NCBI GenBank assembly: GCA_021604005.1
Contig: BQIV01000001.1
Span: forward strand, 124,001-188,000
Direction of reading: 5' to 3'
DNA length: 64,000 nt
Source: Nitrospirales bacterium
GTDB taxonomy: Bacteria > Nitrospirota > Nitrospiria > Nitrospirales > UBA8639
The notes under the pieces are model-generated. The model ran no database searches. It saw only the letters and a program-made list of their open reading frames with translations, and was not told where the DNA came from. Both the position numbers and the translations under genes were made by a program. Positions 52,170-60,639 of this stretch are shown in pieces (position 1 is the first letter of the stretch; every line of letters begins with the position of its first letter).

Positions 52170-52523
52170 ATGATCAGTCGACTGCTGAAGTATATGAGGT
52201 TGACGGGAATGAGTGCTGTCCTCACCGTCGTGCTGACGGCCTGCGGCGACTCGGCACCGTCCACAAAGGTCTCCTTGTTTGACCGGGCGTTGGTGGATCC
52301 CTCTCTTCGGGAAGAACTCATTGAACGAGGGGCTGCCGATAACGAATTTGTTCATCAGATTTTAGAAAAAGTCAGCCTGAGTCCGGGTGGAAATCAACAA
52401 CTCTCTGAAATCCTTGCGGCACATTTCGAACACCACCCTGAAACAGGCAAAGCAGTATTCAGAAGACTGAAAACCCAAGAGCAATTTCAGCAGTGGCTCA
52501 TTGAAGAATTGAAAGGCATATAG
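52170..52523 (+). CDS. Small lipoprotein of copper cluster
   Basis: 117 residues after a strong ribosome site (gggagg). The signal peptide ends with lipobox L-T-A-C near residue 24. The remaining chain is mainly helical, with D-P-S-L-R-E-E-L-I-E-R-G and paired His residues (A-H-F-E-H-H). It begins like a short helical bundle protein. No known family is recognised. A degenerate fragment of the gene lies before copA at 49044. Confidence 0.7.
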   Translation: MISRLLKYMRLTGMSAVLTVVLTACGDSAPSTKVSLFDRALVDPSLREELIERGAADNEFVHQILEKVSLSPGGNQQLSEILAAHFEHHPETGKAVFRRLKTQEQFQQWLIEELKGI

Positions 52524-52594
52524 GATTATCTTTTAGTGAAAGTGACTAGTTGTTCCAACCCCCCGTTGCAACTGAATCGACAAGGGAGAGTCAA

Positions 52595-52969
52595 ATGAAA
52601 CGAGCTTCGACATGGTTTCTTATTGTGTTCTTTTTCGCTATGACCTTCGTTGTAGGCTGTGTTTCGAGTCAACCGAAAGAATTGGTGGAACGCCACGATC
52701 ACCCTGGTTTGAAAGTATGGTACCTGGTAGAAGCGGCTACGTTGCGGGGAAAGGCAGAAGAGATGCGCCAAATGGCTGATGAATACAAGAGACAACAGAC
52801 CAACCCAGGCTTTCCCTCTGTCTTAGCCCGACATTGTGAAAACTTAGTTAAGCGCTACACGAAAGCCGCCGAAGACGCCGAAGCCTTGGCCAAAGTTCAT
52901 GCCAAGCATCCATTAAGTGGCCCAGGAAATCCCCAGGCGCCAGAAGGAGCTAAGCTATTTTCTTTTTAA
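52595..52969 (+). CDS. Lipoprotein related to the decayed gene at 2.2 kb
   Basis: 124 residues, signal peptide with lipobox F-V-V-G-C near residue 20. The mature part starts with K-E-L-V-E-R-H-D-H-P-G-L and contains two long helices (A-A-T-L-R-G-K-A-E-E-M-R-Q-M-A and C-E-N-L-V-K-R-Y-T-K-A-A-E-D-A). The paralogue at 2223-2547 is a pseudogene. The helical hairpin with His residues could bind metal or chaperone periplasmic proteins; function is unknown. Confidence 0.75.
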   Translation: MKRASTWFLIVFFFAMTFVVGCVSSQPKELVERHDHPGLKVWYLVEAATLRGKAEEMRQMADEYKRQQTNPGFPSVLARHCENLVKRYTKAAEDAEALAKVHAKHPLSGPGNPQAPEGAKLFSF

Positions 52970-52984
52970 AAGGAGGAAATACCT

Positions 52985-53809
52985 ATGAGACTTTTTAACA
53001 CTCTTCTTGATCGTACAAGGATCTTCAGATCTACAATCGTTTTGTTCATGCTTTTAGGTGTCACGCCACTTTTACCGGTATATAGTCAAAACACAACTAG
53101 TACCCAACAACATCATAAAAATCGGGATGCCGATCCTTCGATGACGATTAGTCAACAATTGGTAGACTTGCGGGGTACGATTGCCCGTCTGGAAGCCGTG
53201 TTGGAGCAAGATCACCGAGGATCGGTGCCTCTGGTGAAAACTCAGATGGGCATGGGCCCAATGGGGTGTGGAGAAGGAGGATGTGGCCCAGCCGGCTCGC
53301 GTATGAAAACTGGAAAAATGAGCAGCATGAAAAAAGGCGACAGGGGCATGATGGGGAAGATGGGGAAGATGGGGAAGATGGGAAAAGGCAGAATGCAGAG
53401 GAGAGCGATGTCCCGGTCAGCGCTTCCTGGCTTTCCTGGTGCCTCTCATCTCTATCACATTGGCGAAACCGACTTTTTCCTTGATCACCAGGAACACGTT
53501 ACTCTCGCGCCGCAGCAGGAGTTGACCATCAACCAAATCAAAGAACATGCCCTGCTCACTCAGGCGAACTTTGATCGTCAGGTTGAGCAAGCCGAGCAAG
53601 AGCTGTGGGTCTTGACCAGTTCAGATGAACCTGAAACCCAGCAAATCGAGGCAAAAGTCCGGCAAATCGAAAAATTGAAGGGTGATCAACGACTCGCCTT
53701 TATACGCGCCGTGGGTGAGGCTGCGAAAGTGTTAACTGAGCAGCAACGGAAATTTTTGACTGGAACAGGACCTCCACAATCGAAATTACAAGAGCCCGAA
53801 CAGAAATAA
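52985..53809 (+). CDS. Exported helical protein, Spy/CpxP-like, with Met/Lys-rich repeat
   Basis: 274 residues with a signal peptide (cleavage near V-Y-S-Q-N) after ribosome site aggagg. The central segment (about 80-140) is rich in Met, Gly, Lys and Cys (M-G-P-M-G-C-G-E-G-G-C and repeated G-K-M). The C-terminal half forms long charged helices with L-T-I-N-Q-I-K-E-H-A and L-T-E-Q-Q-R-K-F-L, similar to the L-T-x-x-Q helices of Spy/CpxP periplasmic chaperones. The Met/Cys segment suggests copper binding. The call is by pattern, not by close homology. Confidence 0.72.
   Translation: MRLFNTLLDRTRIFRSTIVLFMLLGVTPLLPVYSQNTTSTQQHHKNRDADPSMTISQQLVDLRGTIARLEAVLEQDHRGSVPLVKTQMGMGPMGCGEGGCGPAGSRMKTGKMSSMKKGDRGMMGKMGKMGKMGKGRMQRRAMSRSALPGFPGASHLYHIGETDFFLDHQEHVTLAPQQELTINQIKEHALLTQANFDRQVEQAEQELWVLTSSDEPETQQIEAKVRQIEKLKGDQRLAFIRAVGEAAKVLTEQQRKFLTGTGPPQSKLQEPEQK
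53351..53386 (+). repeat. Nine-base tandem repeat inside the Spy/CpxP-like gene
   Basis: Three identical units atggggaag followed by a diverged unit atgggaaaa, coding for repeated M-G-K. Because the unit is nine bases, copy changes keep the frame and would lengthen or shorten the Met/Lys segment. Confidence 0.8.
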
Positions 53810-53839
53810 TGTTACGAAACCATGAAAGGAGCACGTACC

Positions 53840-54178
53840 ATGCTTAGTTCACGACAAATCTTTCTAGTTGTACTTGTCTGTTTGACTGTGGGGTCTTCTT
53901 CGTTGAGCTTCGGAGAAAACAAGTCGCACTCCACAGGCCAGGTGTCGCCAGAGTTGCGGAAGGACATGGCAGATATGTACCAGAAGATGGCGGACTGTTT
54001 GAGAACCGACAAGTCTCTTTCTCTTCAAGAATGTCAGCGCAAGGTCGCGAACGATTGTCCTGTGATCGCAAAGACCGGACAATGTCCAATTCTTGAGGGC
54101 ATGGGGCTGATGCGAGGTTCTCGTGGAATGCATCAAGAGGGAATGGGATCCATGCGAGGACCTCATAAAATGCGCTAG
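53840..54178 (+). CDS. Small exported Cys/Met protein of copper cluster
   Basis: 112 residues from ATG 53840, about 10 bases after ggag; an upstream ATG at 53822 is less likely. A signal peptide ends near S-F-G-E-N. Four Cys lie at A-D-C-L, Q-E-C-Q, D-C-P-V and Q-C-P-I, and the tail is rich in Gly, Met, Arg and His (R-G-M-H-Q-E-G-M-G-S-M-R-G). No family is recognised. Metal binding in the periplasm is a reasonable inference. Confidence 0.7.
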   Translation: MLSSRQIFLVVLVCLTVGSSSLSFGENKSHSTGQVSPELRKDMADMYQKMADCLRTDKSLSLQECQRKVANDCPVIAKTGQCPILEGMGLMRGSRGMHQEGMGSMRGPHKMR

Positions 54179-54376
54179 AAAATGCTAGGGGCAACACTAT
54201 ACCCGATTGAGCGAATGGAATCTAATCGGGATTACACACCCGAAAGGTTATCGTCCTCGAAGAGTCCTTTCTTCAAGTTGTAAAAGGAGCAGCGTCGTGT
54301 CAACTGCCAAAACGAATTCGGTTGGGTTTCGTTACGACTTTGACACCATGAACAGCATAATCGAGGTTGCATTGCT

Positions 54377-56443
54377 ATGACAGACGGCTCTTTCCAAAGA
54401 ACTCCTGCCAGATGGTTTCTCGGGGTGGCCGTCATGACCGTGTGGCTTCTGGTATTGACTGACCCGGGTTACTCCCAAATCTCGCCTAAGGAACATGCCA
54501 GCCATCATCCAAATCAAGGCAACAGCTCAAGCGGAGTAGCAGGCGGGCAAAGACAAGAGGGCGGTCCCGGTAGCCTGGGCGGCGGTCCTCCTGGAGGGAA
54601 GGGCGGAAGCCCAGGTGGCATGATGGGGGGCGACATGGACAAAATGATGGAGAAAATGGGTGCGCCCAAACCCAAAGCCCTATACCCCACCCTCATGAGT
54701 CTTCCTGATTTGCCGTTTGAACAACGTGCCGAGGTACAACAGCAGGCGCATGAACGCATGAAGCAAGGAACAGCCCTGATGGCGGAGGGGCTGAAATCTT
54801 TATCCCAGTCGGCCCCCACAAACGATTTTTTAGCCATGCAAGAGGCCACGAGGAAGTTGCATGAGGGGCTGTCCCAATTCGAAAGTGGTCTGGCGGCCCA
54901 TCGCGCATTGGCAGAAGGCACGTTACCGCGCAATGTCGCCCTGCAATGGTTCAAGCAGGAAATGAACCTGCTTCCTCCAAGGGAGGGCAAGCAGGCCCAT
55001 GGGATTTTTGGACTGTCATGGTTTCATTTCTCTGTGATGCTGCTCCTTATCGGGTTTGCCGTGACTATGTTATTTCTCTACTTTTTCAAAATACGCCGCG
55101 CGGCCGCGCTACTCAATCGGCTTGCTGAAGATGCCGGCCCGGTGAATTCTCCACAAGCCGCTGCTCCTGAGAAACCAGCTGTCACTGCCGCCGTAGAAGG
55201 GAAACCATCGGACGGAGAAGGTTCACCATCAAATTCCCCAGCAACATCCGCCCGTCCGCCCACGTCACAAGAGGTGAAAAGTCCGGCAACGGCTTCTGCC
55301 GAATGCTGCGATGACTCATCGGACGTGTGTGCAACCGAGGAGCACGGCTCAACGGATCGACCCGATCTCTCGAAGGGACTCTTACCTATCGCCAAGAAGA
55401 AACTCTGCAGACTTCGAGTTTCCCAAATCTATCAGGAGACCCAGGATGTCAAGACTTTCCGACTCGTATCGTGTCATGGAGGTGGCATCCCTTTCAGTTA
55501 TTTGCCTGGTCAATTTCTTACGCTAACTATGCCGATCGGCGACAAGCCGATTCGGCGGAGCTATACGATTTCATCTTCCCCGACCCAAGGATACTACTGC
55601 GAGATCACCGTGAAGCGGGAAGAACAAGGCGCTGGATCCCGCTACCTGCACGATGTCGTCAAAGTCGGCGATACCCTTGAGGTTCAGGCCCCGAGCGGGA
55701 AATTTGTCTTTACCGGGACCGAGGCGGATAGCATCGTGCTCATCTCTGGTGGCGTGGGCATCACTCCGATGATGAGTATCACACGTGCATTGACTGACAT
55801 GGGCTGGAATGGTGATATCTATTTCATCGCGGCATACCGTGATCTTGATCACTTTATCTTTGAATCTGAATTGAAACGACTTCAAGCACGTCATCCAAAC
55901 TTACATGTTTTTATTGCCATGAGCAATCTGGAAAAGGACACCGATGGCTACCATCGCGGGCGGATTACCAAGGATTTACTTGCGCAGTGGGTACTCGACC
56001 TTGCGTCGAAGTGGATTCACCTTTGTGGCCCCATACCGATGATGGATGCTGTCAAGCAGATGCTGACCGAGTTAGGAGTACCTGGGGAGAAAATTCACAC
56101 CGAAAACTTTGGCTCACAGCAGAAACCACAGGCCAGGGCTGTAGAACGCGAGAAGACACTAAAAGCGACGCCGGTCGAGAAGGCTGGGACAGTCACGTTT
56201 CAGACATCGGGCAAATCGACGGAACTCCTGCCCGACGAAACCGTGCTGGAGGCGTCGGAACGAGTCGACGTTAATATCGACTATTCCTGTCGGACCGGCT
56301 CGTGCGGAGTGTGCAAGGTCAAACTTTTGTCAGGATCAGTGACCATGGAAGTCGAGGACGGCCTGGATCCGGACGAGAAAGTCGCGGGGATGATTCTGGC
56401 TTGTCAGGCCAAATCCACCGGAAACGTTACGGTCGATGTTTAG
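54377..56443 (+). CDS. Membrane-anchored flavoprotein with 2Fe-2S domain and periplasmic Met-rich domain
   Basis: 688 residues. An N-terminal export signal is followed by a Gly/Met-rich stretch (about 60-95, M-M-G-G-D-M-D-K-M-M-E-K-M) and a helical domain to about residue 210. One membrane helix follows (about 217-239), then a Ser/Pro linker. The rest is a ferredoxin-NADP-reductase-type module with R-R-S-Y-T-I-S-S (FAD), G-G-V-G-I-T-P-M-M-S and L-C-G-P-I-P-M (NAD(P)H), and a C-terminal ferredoxin C-R-T-G-S-C-G-V-C with a fourth Cys near the end. It should pass electrons from NAD(P)H to a partner, probably the membrane protein 15 bases downstream. Confidence 0.88.
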   Translation: MTDGSFQRTPARWFLGVAVMTVWLLVLTDPGYSQISPKEHASHHPNQGNSSSGVAGGQRQEGGPGSLGGGPPGGKGGSPGGMMGGDMDKMMEKMGAPKPKALYPTLMSLPDLPFEQRAEVQQQAHERMKQGTALMAEGLKSLSQSAPTNDFLAMQEATRKLHEGLSQFESGLAAHRALAEGTLPRNVALQWFKQEMNLLPPREGKQAHGIFGLSWFHFSVMLLLIGFAVTMLFLYFFKIRRAAALLNRLAEDAGPVNSPQAAAPEKPAVTAAVEGKPSDGEGSPSNSPATSARPPTSQEVKSPATASAECCDDSSDVCATEEHGSTDRPDLSKGLLPIAKKKLCRLRVSQIYQETQDVKTFRLVSCHGGGIPFSYLPGQFLTLTMPIGDKPIRRSYTISSSPTQGYYCEITVKREEQGAGSRYLHDVVKVGDTLEVQAPSGKFVFTGTEADSIVLISGGVGITPMMSITRALTDMGWNGDIYFIAAYRDLDHFIFESELKRLQARHPNLHVFIAMSNLEKDTDGYHRGRITKDLLAQWVLDLASKWIHLCGPIPMMDAVKQMLTELGVPGEKIHTENFGSQQKPQARAVEREKTLKATPVEKAGTVTFQTSGKSTELLPDETVLEASERVDVNIDYSCRTGSCGVCKVKLLSGSVTMEVEDGLDPDEKVAGMILACQAKSTGNVTVDV

Positions 56444-56458
56444 AGAAGTTGAAAACTC

Positions 56459-57223
56459 ATGAAGGAACGTGAAGCAGTAATCATTACCGGTCTAGTGCTT
56501 TTTCTTTCCCTTTTCTGGCTCGGCTTTCTTGTCCACCGATCGCCACGTTTTGCCGGGAGTTTGTGGGGAGGGGTGCTGGGCGTCAGCGGGGCGATGCTGA
56601 TGCTTGTTCCCCTGGCATATCTGGTCGTCAAACGAGTGAAATCGCTCAAACAGGCAGTGACTCGACGTGTGTCGATGCGCACGCTGCTCGCAGGGCATAT
56701 CTATGCCGGTGTTTTAGGACCGATCTTAGTATTAGTCCATACAGGGCATAAGTTTGAAAGTCCATTGGGTATTGCCTTAACCAGCATGACAATCATCGTC
56801 GTGTTGAGTGGATTCATCGGTCGCTACCTCATGGGTCGGATCTCTCAAGAAATTAAAGAAAAACGATCCATTCTTGATGGGCTAAACTCCTCATACCAGG
56901 AAACGCTCGAACGGCTGCGAACCTGCTGCGCGGCTAAATCGGTCCAACTTCAACCCTTTACCGGCTTTTTTTCGCGACTGTTGGGAAGACCTTTTTTCAG
57001 CATGCAGGAACAAGAGATGGATACGATGTCTATCGGTCTCCGTGCAGTTCGGCTTTCTGATGCGATTGCGGACCTGGAATACGCGATCAGGACGCACGAC
57101 ACCATCAAACACGTGTTTTCCTTGTGGCTGAAGATTCACATCACCTTATCCATGGTGCTGTATGCGCTTCTCGCCCTCCATGTTTGGGCAGCCGTTCACT
57201 TTGGATTGCGATGGTTTTCATGA
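56459..57223 (+). CDS. Membrane protein, probable b-type cytochrome subunit
   Basis: 254 residues, about five hydrophobic helices with a cytoplasmic charged segment between helices 4 and 5 (about 120-215). Two helices carry paired His: L-A-G-H-I-Y-A...V-H-T-G-H-K-F, and K-I-H-I-T-L...L-H-V-W-A-A-V-H. This pattern suits two b haems stacked across the membrane. The family is not firmly recognised. Between a cytoplasmic flavoprotein and periplasmic multihaem cytochromes it would carry electrons across the membrane (inference). Confidence 0.65.
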   Translation: MKEREAVIITGLVLFLSLFWLGFLVHRSPRFAGSLWGGVLGVSGAMLMLVPLAYLVVKRVKSLKQAVTRRVSMRTLLAGHIYAGVLGPILVLVHTGHKFESPLGIALTSMTIIVVLSGFIGRYLMGRISQEIKEKRSILDGLNSSYQETLERLRTCCAAKSVQLQPFTGFFSRLLGRPFFSMQEQEMDTMSIGLRAVRLSDAIADLEYAIRTHDTIKHVFSLWLKIHITLSMVLYALLALHVWAAVHFGLRWFS

Positions 57224-57243
57224 TGAAGATCGGGTAGTGATCT

Positions 57244-58044
57244 ATGGGTAAGTTTCGAATCGTGGCATTAACGCTCCTTACGATCTTAGGGGGATTGGGC
57301 CTTGTCTATTCCAGCGTTGGATCTCCGATGGCTGCGAACACCTGGCAGCGATTGGTCAATCCAGGCGAATTATCCGTCGTTCATGCTTCTCTAGAACAGA
57401 ACTGTGCAGCCTGCCATACCGCGGTCATGGGCGTCGAGGCGACAAAGTGCATTCTCTGTCATGCCAATGAAGAATCTCTCTTACAGCGTCAGCCGACGGC
57501 CTTTCACGCCGACGTCCAGGAATGTCGATCTTGCCATCTCGAACATCAAGGGCACGTTCGAAATCCGACGAATATGGATCACCTGGCTCTGGCCACGATC
57601 GGCTTGTTCACCCTTCCGAGTGACGAAGATTCTCTTGGCATGGCAGGGGGGGTGCGCTGGAATCTAATGAACTGGCTCGAGCATTCAGATAGTCTACTCG
57701 CTTCACCCCTTACCAACCGTCACATTGCACCAAAAGAAGCCATTTTGAACTGTGCGATTTGTCACAAAAACGATGATCGACATTTTGATCTCTTTGGCCA
57801 GGATTGCGCTCTGTGCCATGCCACACGGGCTTGGACTCTTCCAGAATTCCAACACCCTCCCGATGACTCAATGGATTGCGCCCACTGCCACCAAGCACCG
57901 CCCAGCCATTATATGATGCATTTCACCATGATTTCACAAAGGGTGGCTGGGCAACCACGGGCCCGAGTGGATCAGTGTTTTCTATGCCATCAGACGACCT
58001 CATGGCCGGATATAAAAAGGGCGGGGATGTATAAACATCATTAA
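57244..58044 (+). CDS. Membrane-anchored heptahaem cytochrome c
   Basis: 266 residues with an N-terminal anchor (about 8-30). Seven CxxCH haem motifs are seen: C-A-A-C-H, C-I-L-C-H, C-R-S-C-H, C-A-I-C-H, C-A-L-C-H, C-A-H-C-H and C-F-L-C-H. Extra His residues are available as sixth ligands. The arrangement resembles cytochrome c3/c7-type or nitrate-reductase-associated chains and ends with Y-K-H-H. It would accept electrons from the membrane protein upstream and pass them to, or from, the octahaem protein. A gap of about 180 bases precedes the HAO gene. Confidence 0.85.
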   Translation: MGKFRIVALTLLTILGGLGLVYSSVGSPMAANTWQRLVNPGELSVVHASLEQNCAACHTAVMGVEATKCILCHANEESLLQRQPTAFHADVQECRSCHLEHQGHVRNPTNMDHLALATIGLFTLPSDEDSLGMAGGVRWNLMNWLEHSDSLLASPLTNRHIAPKEAILNCAICHKNDDRHFDLFGQDCALCHATRAWTLPEFQHPPDDSMDCAHCHQAPPSHYMMHFTMISQRVAGQPRARVDQCFLCHQTTSWPDIKRAGMYKHH

Positions 58045-58224
58045 AGAGATGGACGTAAAGGAGATGAGGAGAAAGTTTTTGTGCATGAGATTCGTCCAAG
58101 ATGAACAACATGTGTATGGCAAGAAAAGACCGACACAAAATTGCTGCACGAATGCAGGTTCCTGAAGCCGAGTATCGAAAAAATAGGTGCAACTAACACG
58201 TAACACACTTGCAAGGAGACGGCT

Positions 58225-59730
58225 ATGAAAATCCTGAAACACGGCTGTTGGAAGAGAGCGTTCCTCCCAATATCGCTAGGTACGGCGCTCGTGGTGCTGG
58301 CTGGGGTCGTGCCGGTGATCTTGGACGTCGATAATGGGGAAGCTGCTCGCCCGGCTGGAGTGTACGGAAAGGATTGGGGAGATCCAAAAGGTGAAGAATG
58401 CGTCCTTTGTCATCGCAAGCATACACCCGGGCTTAATGAAGAATGGAATAAGAGTATGCACGGTCAAAGAGGCGTGAATTGCCTGGATTGTCACAAAGCC
58501 GATGGAAAGGATAAAGATAGCTTCCGGCACAAGGGACAATTGATCTCGGTTATCGTTACCCCAAAGGATTGTGCCCGCTGTCATACCAAGGAATTCGAGG
58601 AGATGGATGGCTCCCACCACTCCAAAGGAGGTCAGATTCTGGCATCATTGGATAACCTGCTAGGCGAAGTCGTCGGCGGTCCGGCTGCGGTGAACGCGGG
58701 ATGTAAGCAGTGTCATGGTTCGGTCATTGAGATCGGTGAAAACGGGAAACCTCTTCCGACCACTTGGCCAAATACCGGCATTGGTCGGATTAACCCAGAC
58801 GGATCCCTGGGTTCCTGTACCGCCTGTCATGGGCGACACCGGTTTTCTAAAGCTCAAGCCCGGACGCCTGATACCTGTGGGAAGTGTCACGTAGGTCCGG
58901 ATCACCCTCAGATTGAAGTCTACAATGAATCCAAGCATGGAATCCTTTACCACGCCAAGGTTGGTGAGATGAACCTCGAGTCTGATAAATGGGAAGCTGG
59001 CGTAGACTATTCGGCCGCCCCCACTTGCGCTACATGTCATATGAGTGCCGGAGGTGGAGAAACATCCACGCATAATGTCGGCGAGCGAATCTCGTGGACT
59101 CTGCGTCCGCCGATCTCTGTAAAGAACAACCTTGTGAAGTTGAAGAACGGAGATGAATTCGATGTCCCGGAAGGCAAGCCATTACCGAAGGTCGGCTCAA
59201 AGGCAAAAGGCTCCAAAGTGACCGAGGTACTCACCTGGAAAGAACGCCGTCTTAAAATGCAGAACGTCTGTACTGCCTGCCACACGGATTCCGTCATTCT
59301 TGGGCATTACAACCAGTTCGATAAGGTCGTCGATCTGTACAACGAGAAATTCGCCAAACCCATTGCGGCAGTCATGAGTGATTTGAAGAAGTCAGGAAAG
59401 ATTACCAAAAGTCCATTCGACGAAAAGATCGAGTGGATTTGGTGGGAGATCTGGCATCATGAGGGTCGTCGAGCTCGACATGGTGCTTCCATGAATGGCC
59501 CAGACTATACCTGGTGGCATGGGATTTATGAAGTTGCCAAGCACACGTATTTCGAGTTCATCCCAGAATTGGAGAAAGTTGCGGGTAAAAAAGACGCAAA
59601 GGAGTTGCTCGACAAGCACTTTAAACCTATTGCAGGTCACAGCTGGTACTTTGAAGGGATGAATCCCGCCCAACTTGAGGCAGTTCGAAAAGGCTTTGAA
59701 GCCCGCTACGGGAAAGGTTCCTTGAAATAA
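58225..59730 (+). CDS. hao: Octahaem hydroxylamine-oxidoreductase-family cytochrome
   Basis: 501 residues, signal peptide to about residue 42 and a good ribosome site. Eight CxxCH motifs: C-V-L-C-H, C-L-D-C-H, C-A-R-C-H, C-K-Q-C-H, C-T-A-C-H, C-G-K-C-H, C-A-T-C-H and C-T-A-C-H. The C-terminal helices contain G-P-D-Y-T-W-W-H-G, in which Tyr428 is a candidate for the cross-link to the catalytic haem of oxidising HAO; alignment is needed. Family members oxidise hydroxylamine or hydrazine, or reduce nitrite. No haoB is present, and a NapC-type gene follows, which fits either direction. Confidence 0.9.
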   Translation: MKILKHGCWKRAFLPISLGTALVVLAGVVPVILDVDNGEAARPAGVYGKDWGDPKGEECVLCHRKHTPGLNEEWNKSMHGQRGVNCLDCHKADGKDKDSFRHKGQLISVIVTPKDCARCHTKEFEEMDGSHHSKGGQILASLDNLLGEVVGGPAAVNAGCKQCHGSVIEIGENGKPLPTTWPNTGIGRINPDGSLGSCTACHGRHRFSKAQARTPDTCGKCHVGPDHPQIEVYNESKHGILYHAKVGEMNLESDKWEAGVDYSAAPTCATCHMSAGGGETSTHNVGERISWTLRPPISVKNNLVKLKNGDEFDVPEGKPLPKVGSKAKGSKVTEVLTWKERRLKMQNVCTACHTDSVILGHYNQFDKVVDLYNEKFAKPIAAVMSDLKKSGKITKSPFDEKIEWIWWEIWHHEGRRARHGASMNGPDYTWWHGIYEVAKHTYFEFIPELEKVAGKKDAKELLDKHFKPIAGHSWYFEGMNPAQLEAVRKGFEARYGKGSLK

Positions 59731-59769
59731 ATACCTTCGAGACTTGGAAATTCGCTTCGAGTTATCGAC

Positions 59770-60366
59770 ATGATACTGAAAGTATGGAAATGGTTTTGGA
59801 GTACAACCAGCAAGTATACCTGGGGAGCCATCTTCGTCGTAGGCGGGATCGCGGGGGTTATCTTTTGGGGTGGATTCAATACCGCCATTGAGTTATCGAA
59901 TTCGCTCTATTTTTGTGGCAACGTCTGCCATGAAATGAATGACTACGTCATTCCGGAATATCAGAAATCCATTCACTACCAGAACGCAGCGGGTGTGCGC
60001 GCAATCTGCTCAGATTGTCATGTCCCCAAAGAATGGGGACCGAAGGTAATCCGGAAGATTAAGGCTACCGGCGAGCTTTGGGGCAAAATTACCGGTTCCA
60101 TCAACACGAGGGAAAAATTCGAGGCCAAGCGTGAAAAACTCGCCATGCTCGTGTGGCTCGAAATGAAGGAAAACGATTCCCAGGAATGCAGGAACTGCCA
60201 TTCGTATGAGGCGATGGATTGGCACGCCCAGTCGCTTGTTGCGCAGCGTGATATGCGAAAAGCCATGAAGGAAGGTAAGACCTGCATCGACTGTCATAAG
60301 GGGATCGCTCATAAGCTACCCGAAGGCTATGACGAGGACACGCCAATTTATGACGATGACTTGTAG
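59770..60366 (+). CDS. NapC/NirT-family tetrahaem quinol dehydrogenase
   Basis: 198 residues with one N-terminal membrane helix (about 15-40) and four haem sites: C-G-N-V-C-H, C-S-D-C-H, C-R-N-C-H and C-I-D-C-H. The first is CX3CH instead of CX2CH, although it is followed by the family sequence C-H-E-M-N-D-Y-V-I-P-E-Y. Relatives (NrfH, NapC, cM552/CycB) exchange electrons between the quinol pool and periplasmic cytochromes. It lies 39 bases after the HAO gene and is its likely membrane partner. Confidence 0.88.
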   Translation: MILKVWKWFWSTTSKYTWGAIFVVGGIAGVIFWGGFNTAIELSNSLYFCGNVCHEMNDYVIPEYQKSIHYQNAAGVRAICSDCHVPKEWGPKVIRKIKATGELWGKITGSINTREKFEAKREKLAMLVWLEMKENDSQECRNCHSYEAMDWHAQSLVAQRDMRKAMKEGKTCIDCHKGIAHKLPEGYDEDTPIYDDDL

Positions 60367-60639
60367 GAATGCTAAGGCCGTCTGCCATGTGTGCGTTGAC
60401 GGCGGGTCAATTCGGAACAAACCTTGGTAGGGGCTAACAATGCATATGTAGAAATTTGCGGCACACAGCATTTTCCAAATGGGGAAGGAAGCCACATGTC
60501 TGAATGTTATGTAAGTCAATCATTATCTTTAACATACTGATCTCTTTTCATTTTGTGGTGGCATTTTTTTTGCTTAACCAATTGACATTCTGATTATCAT
60601 CTTCCTCCTCTTATTAAAGTAACCAAACAAGAAATTCCA

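Noticed and set aside
53340-53400. Possible CRISPR or other structured repeat array
   Set aside because: The repeats are nine-base coding units without spacers. No CRISPR repeat-spacer pattern was found anywhere in the window.
58225-60366. Reading the HAO gene as proof of complete ammonia oxidation (comammox)
   Set aside because: No ammonia monooxygenase or haoB is present in the window, and HAO-NapC pairs also occur in organisms that reduce nitrite. The direction cannot be decided from sequence.
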